Shown: positions 59,717 through 64,000 of the stretch, piece by piece
How the letters are laid out: the number at the start of each line of letters is the position of its first letter
Numbering within the stretch: position 1 is the stretch's first letter
From: Monarcha castaneiventris obscurior
Taxonomy: Eukaryota > Chordata > Aves > Passeriformes > Monarchidae
Direction: 5' to 3'
Assembly: GCA_026261815.1 (NCBI GenBank)
Contig: JAMPIT010000884.1
Coordinates: forward strand, 16,948,210 to 17,012,209
Length of the DNA stretch: 64,000 nt
Made by a program: the position numbers and the translations under genes
Notes under the pieces: model-generated
What the model was told of the DNA's origin: nothing
Seen by the model: the letters and a program-made list of their open reading frames with translations, nothing else
Database searches by the model: none

Positions 59717-62700
59717 GTAAGAGTGGTGCTGATGCTTGTATGGGGCACGAGTGTCCCTGCCCACCCCTGGAGCCAGTGACAGCACATCCCTCAGGGTGCT
59801 GCAGCGGGGAGTGGGCATGAGCTGATCTCATGGATCCCAAATTTGTGACAAGCAGCGTGCAGGGCTCACCCATCTTAGGGGAAGTGTTGGTTTGTGCATG
59901 ATGTCCACAGCCCCCAGTCCCTGCCCAGGGAGGATCAGGAGCCAGCAAGGCTGGGGCCTCCTGAGTTTCCTTAGTGAGCCCCACAACTGGGCATTGCCCA
60001 GGCACCTTGACAGATGGTGGCAATAAAATATAACTGATCAGCTGAGGGCCACAATTCTGGCTGTAAGTAATGTTATTAATGAGCAGTAGATGATGATGAT
60101 GAAGACATGAAAGATTATTCTTCAGATTTTTTTCAATGTCACTTTGCTGAGTATCAGTGCTTGGGGAAGAAATCACGGGTACAGGAGAATTAATCACTCT
60201 GATCATGCCCTCTGATAAGAGCCATAAATGATTCATTGCCTCATGTGAATGGGAAATTCAGTAGCCTGGAGGTAAACATACAATTTAATTCTGTTTCTTA
60301 AGGAATGGTAACAAGAAAAAGGACCAAGAACCAGCTGTACACCCCCATCCCCCTCATGGCACTGTCCTTAGTGGGGCTGGCCTAAAGATGCCAGTGGATC
60401 ATAGAATCATAGGAAGGCTTGGGTTGGAAGGGGCCTTAAAAGCTGAGACAAAACATGTCCTCTGAACCAAAAATACTTGCAGGGAGAGAGTGTTGCCCAT
60501 GCACCCCAGTGGACTAATGTGACTCCACTGCAGTAATAGAGAAGAAACTCCTTGGTGGGTAAAGAATTTGGTTTTTTTCTCTCTGTTTAGCATTAAAAAA
60601 TGCAGTCAACAGTTTTAGTAGTCATCGCTTATCTTGATTCTTGTTGATTCTCTCTTGCCTAATGAGCTCAAAACAGCTCTGGATTGCTCTTGGACAGTGC
60701 AGCACCCAGTGGTGATAAAACCTTCTGCTGTTACTCACAAGGTGAAGTACTGCTTCCCTCGTGCCTTTTGCTGTCACCTTGGGTCTGTCTGGCTCAGCCA
60801 TTTGAGCACCTGCAGATGAGGAAAGGTGTTGTGCTTTCCTGTGCTCGGAAATGCCTTACACCGTAAAACAGTGCTTCACAAACAGTATTTTTATCAAAGA
60901 AATGTGTGAAACAGGGCTCCACATCTCTTCCAGCCAGCTTTCCTTGCCCAGACTGCAGCTTTCCTGCTGTGTGCCATTCGCTGCAGCACAGGCTGCGATC
61001 GTGCAACGGGAGCTCAGTCCAAGGCCACCGAAGCCATCAGATGGGAGCTGTGCTGCCAGCCAGCTGTGGCACAGCTGCACATGCAGCAGGAGACCTGCAG
61101 GACCTCTTGGAAGTCACTCTGCATCCTCATACCAGGATTTCTGGTGGCATGCAGAAGAGACAGGCATTGGCTCTGTGTGCATGCAGCAGCTCCAGCGGCT
61201 GCGCGTACGTGGGCATGGAAGTGTGGACACATTCCTGTTGTCCTGCTGCAGCCTTCCCCAGACTGTGGCTTCCCTGATAAGGCTTATCTACAGAGTGCCT
61301 TAGTATCAGCAGCTGGAGCACCTCAGGCTCTGCAGGTACCACAGCTGAAGGCAAAAGGGTGCCACCTGCCAGTGCTCGTGTGGTTAAGAGCTCTCTGAAA
61401 TCTTCTCCTCGAGGTTCTTAGACCTGTATCGGTAACAGCAAAGGAAAAGGGTTTTTGTCAGCATGCCCTGAAACAAATCCATGCTGCTGCAGTCATGCAG
61501 GCAGGAGAAACGGGAGCTTCGGTGGAATTGACCACCCCCTTCTCATCAGACAAAATTCCCATTCTCAGCTGTTCCTCGTGGACTCTCCTGTTATTGTTCA
61601 CGGGAGCACACGCAAGAGAATGAGAATTGCGACATCACACTGATGAAACAGGCTTTGCTGATTACCACAGACAGCCAGTAATAATATCTGTAATGAAAGT
61701 GGCTGCAACATTTCCCTGGTAATTTTCCTCAGACCAATTGCTCACAGAATTCATAGCCCAGCAGAGACCTACTCAGTGTGGTATGAGTAGCAAAGAGGGG
61801 TTGGAGAGGAGCACAGATCTCTCACTGTCTTTGTTTTCCTCCATTATCCTCTGGGGGAGACAGGGCATGTTTTAATCCATGACACAATTTGCAGACCAGT
61901 TTCAGGAGAACAGTTAGCCAGAGCCCCCCCCGCCTCTCTCTGCCATGCTCAATAAACCACTTGAGCTCTCTATTTCAATTTAGCCACAAACCAAGTGGTT
62001 TCAATAAAACATGCATCCCAGGGAAACCATGTTCTTAAGCACACATTTATGAAGTGCTTCAAAATTCTCAGGTGTCAAGTGCTATCTTTTGAGGTCTTTT
62101 CTTATTTATTAAGTTTTAATCTATCTCACTGCTGTCTTCTCTTCCTTGTTTCAACAAGCTTGGCCAGTCTTGTTCTCTCCCCTTTTTCCTGCAGGATTTA
62201 TACCCCTTTGTTCTGGCCTCTGCTCTGCTTTCAGGCTGCCTCTCCTGAAACACCATGCTCCCAACAGCGTGTGAGGGCTGCAGCTGAGAGCTATCAAGTG
62301 CTAAGCAGAGCAGAATAATTGCCTTCCCTGTTTTACACACCGCAGTCCTCTTAACACGACGTAAGACAACAGCTACTTTTTTTCAGGCACTGTCACATTG
62401 TTAATTCCTCTCCAGCTGATGTGTCTCTGCAGCATCCCTCCCCAGGCAGTATCCACCCTCCTCTTCTGCGTTTGAGCCACTGCCTCTCCTTTCCCATGTG
62501 CATGTGCCCTCCTTTCTCAGGATATGCTCAGAACGAGTATTTTGAAAGCTGTTGCTTTTCCCATGCTGTGGAGGAAAAGAAAAGCCAAGTTCTGCTTTCC
62601 AAGGACACCTTGGAATGGTGTTTCCTCTTATCACCAAGGTTTAATTGTGCCTGGACTCTCTGCCGTTCTCAGAAATCACCTAAGTGTTGAGGTTAATTGA

Positions 62701-64000
62701 GTGGGTCATTCCAAAATAACTATAGGTGAAAGAAGGATGATGAGACTGGTAACAGACTGGATTTCAGTGAGACATAAAATTCTGAGTAACTCCAGCAAAT
62801 TGGTGCCATAAAAAGGATGAACCTGTGTGCTGATTTAAGTAAACAAAGGTTTGTGGCCTCCTAGGTCCCACTTGTGTGGGAAAGCACTTCATTTATGCTC
62901 TCCCAAGACACAGGTGTTACTAATTGTTCTAGTAGAGTGCTAGATGTTTAAGGACAATTTATCCATTTATTTTCTGTGTTTTCTATTGATTCCCTCTTCA
63001 TCCTTTGGGATCTTGTATAGTCCCAGTCAGGTCTCAGCCCATGAAGCAAGTAGTTCAGCTACACCTCCTACAATTCTTTCCCTTTATGCTGAGCACAGAT
63101 TATTCAAACACTTTCAATTAGTTTTTTCTTTAACCCTACCGCTTTGTGACCCTGCCTCTAATTCATTCATTCTTTTCTTTGTTTCTTATCACTTCAGTGG
63201 GTACTCAGGCACTACAATATTGTCCTTTTGATGATAAAGTATGGAGGCTCTAAAGCATCTCTGCCTGACCATTTCCCTCTGTTTTTTATCATCTGGCATC
63301 ATATTATTTTTACTCCCTTTCTTGCTTCTTCTCTGAACACTTATAAATTGTTTTTTCATTCCAGTCACATTTTTATGGACCTGGATTCTACAGTGTATTT
63401 TTCAGGATATGCAAAGCTCAGAATTTCCTGTTTACCAGCTCCTACTATTTTGCTTAATGCCCTTTCTTGTTTCTCCTTCACTGGCTTTGTTTTCTTGTCT
63501 ACTGCTGATTTTCTCCCCATGAGAGGCTTTCCACCAAGTTTGAATTTTCAGTAGTTCTGGAGGCCATTCCAGAGGCAGGTCTGCATAATAATGGGGCAGG
63601 AGGAGATGGAGGGGGTCAGATGTGCACATAATCAGCACGCGTGCCTGCACATCTCTGAGCGATGCTGATGGTTCCTCTTGCTTCACTGGGAGCTCTGTGC
63701 CAGCCTGTAACTGCAGAGGAAGAGGCAACGAGCAAACAAGGGAGTACAGGAGACTGTGACCCTGAATTAATTAGATCATGCCTGTTAGCCCTGGCAACGT
63801 GACTGAGGTTATATAGGAGAGCACACAGCCCTGTGCCTCCTTCACGGACCCAGCTCTAGCCTGCATTCCTTCAGACATCTCTTCTGTGGACATGTTATTC
63901 CTCACCTCCCCTTCGTTCACGCTCCTGAGACTGCAGTCAGAGCAGGGAGTTAGCACTCACATCAAGCTCTGAGCATGTCAGATCGTTTGCTACAGCTGCA
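59717..64000 (+). other. CACNA2D4: CACNA2D4 intron 10 (5' part, leaves the window)
   Basis: At least 4.3 kb of intron. It holds one CR1 tail fragment near 60397. Frames at 60851-61303 and 61995-62318 and others have no recognisable domains. I searched for the next VWA exon and saw none. Confidence 0.75.
60397..60450 (-). mobile_element. CR1 LINE 3' tail fragment (reverse orientation)
   Basis: The + strand reads atcatagaatcataggaagg then cttgggttggaaggggcctt, the reverse complement of the avian CR1 3' end (AAGGCCCCTTCCAACCCAAG with a terminal ATGATTCTATGAT-like repeat). It is short, probably 5'-truncated on insertion, in the intron of CACNA2D4 and antisense to the gene. Confidence 0.85.

Noticed and set aside
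59717..64000. Search for the next CACNA2D4 VWA exon
   Set aside because: No frame gave the expected QGSxCNQAIM-like segment; the exon must be beyond the window.

Overview
This window is vertebrate nuclear DNA and most likely comes from a bird. It holds two multi-exon genes in the same (+) orientation. The first is the 3' two-thirds of DCP1B, an mRNA-decapping cofactor. The second is the 5' third of CACNA2D4, the alpha2delta-4 auxiliary subunit of voltage-gated calcium channels. The DCP1B to CACNA2D4 order and orientation match the conserved vertebrate block (human 12p13.33). The avian call rests on repeats: two CR1-type LINE 3' tails (about 35868 and 60397) and an LTR at 37536-38101 that resembles a common avian ERVL-type solo LTR. 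I cannot name the species.

Layout: 1-3321 is DCP1B intron. 3322-20109 carries six DCP1B coding exons with clean GT-AG boundaries and compatible phases, ending at a TGA at 20107-20109, followed by a 3'UTR with an AATAAA at 20953. 20980-39049 is about 18 kb of intergenic DNA. It contains a 125-bp perfect ATTAT pentanucleotide array inside a 400-bp AT-only tract, a GA-rich hexamer array, a 31-bp T tract, a structurally intact solo LTR with matching 4-bp target duplications (35338-35772), a CR1 tail, and the ERVL-type LTR. 39050-39831 is the CACNA2D4 promoter and first exon: three TAATCC/GGATTA homeodomain sites, a 329-bp GC-rich minisatellite, and a 28-codon uORF that overlaps the main start codon as TGATG. 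39725-59716 carries ten CACNA2D4 coding exons (about 346 residues: signal peptide, VWA_N region, and the start of the VWA domain with its MIDAS motif). 59717-64000 is an intron that leaves the window before the next exon.

The two genes are not known to work together. DCP1B acts in cytoplasmic mRNA turnover. CACNA2D4 acts at photoreceptor ribbon synapses. Their adjacency is syntenic, not operonic. I found no novel multi-gene system, CRISPR, tRNA or rRNA gene, or prokaryotic-type element. The most interesting material is at the CACNA2D4 5' end (homeodomain site cluster, two-tier minisatellite, uORF/start overlap) and in the well-preserved solo LTR upstream. All remaining open frames that I examined are consistent with chance or with repeat structure.
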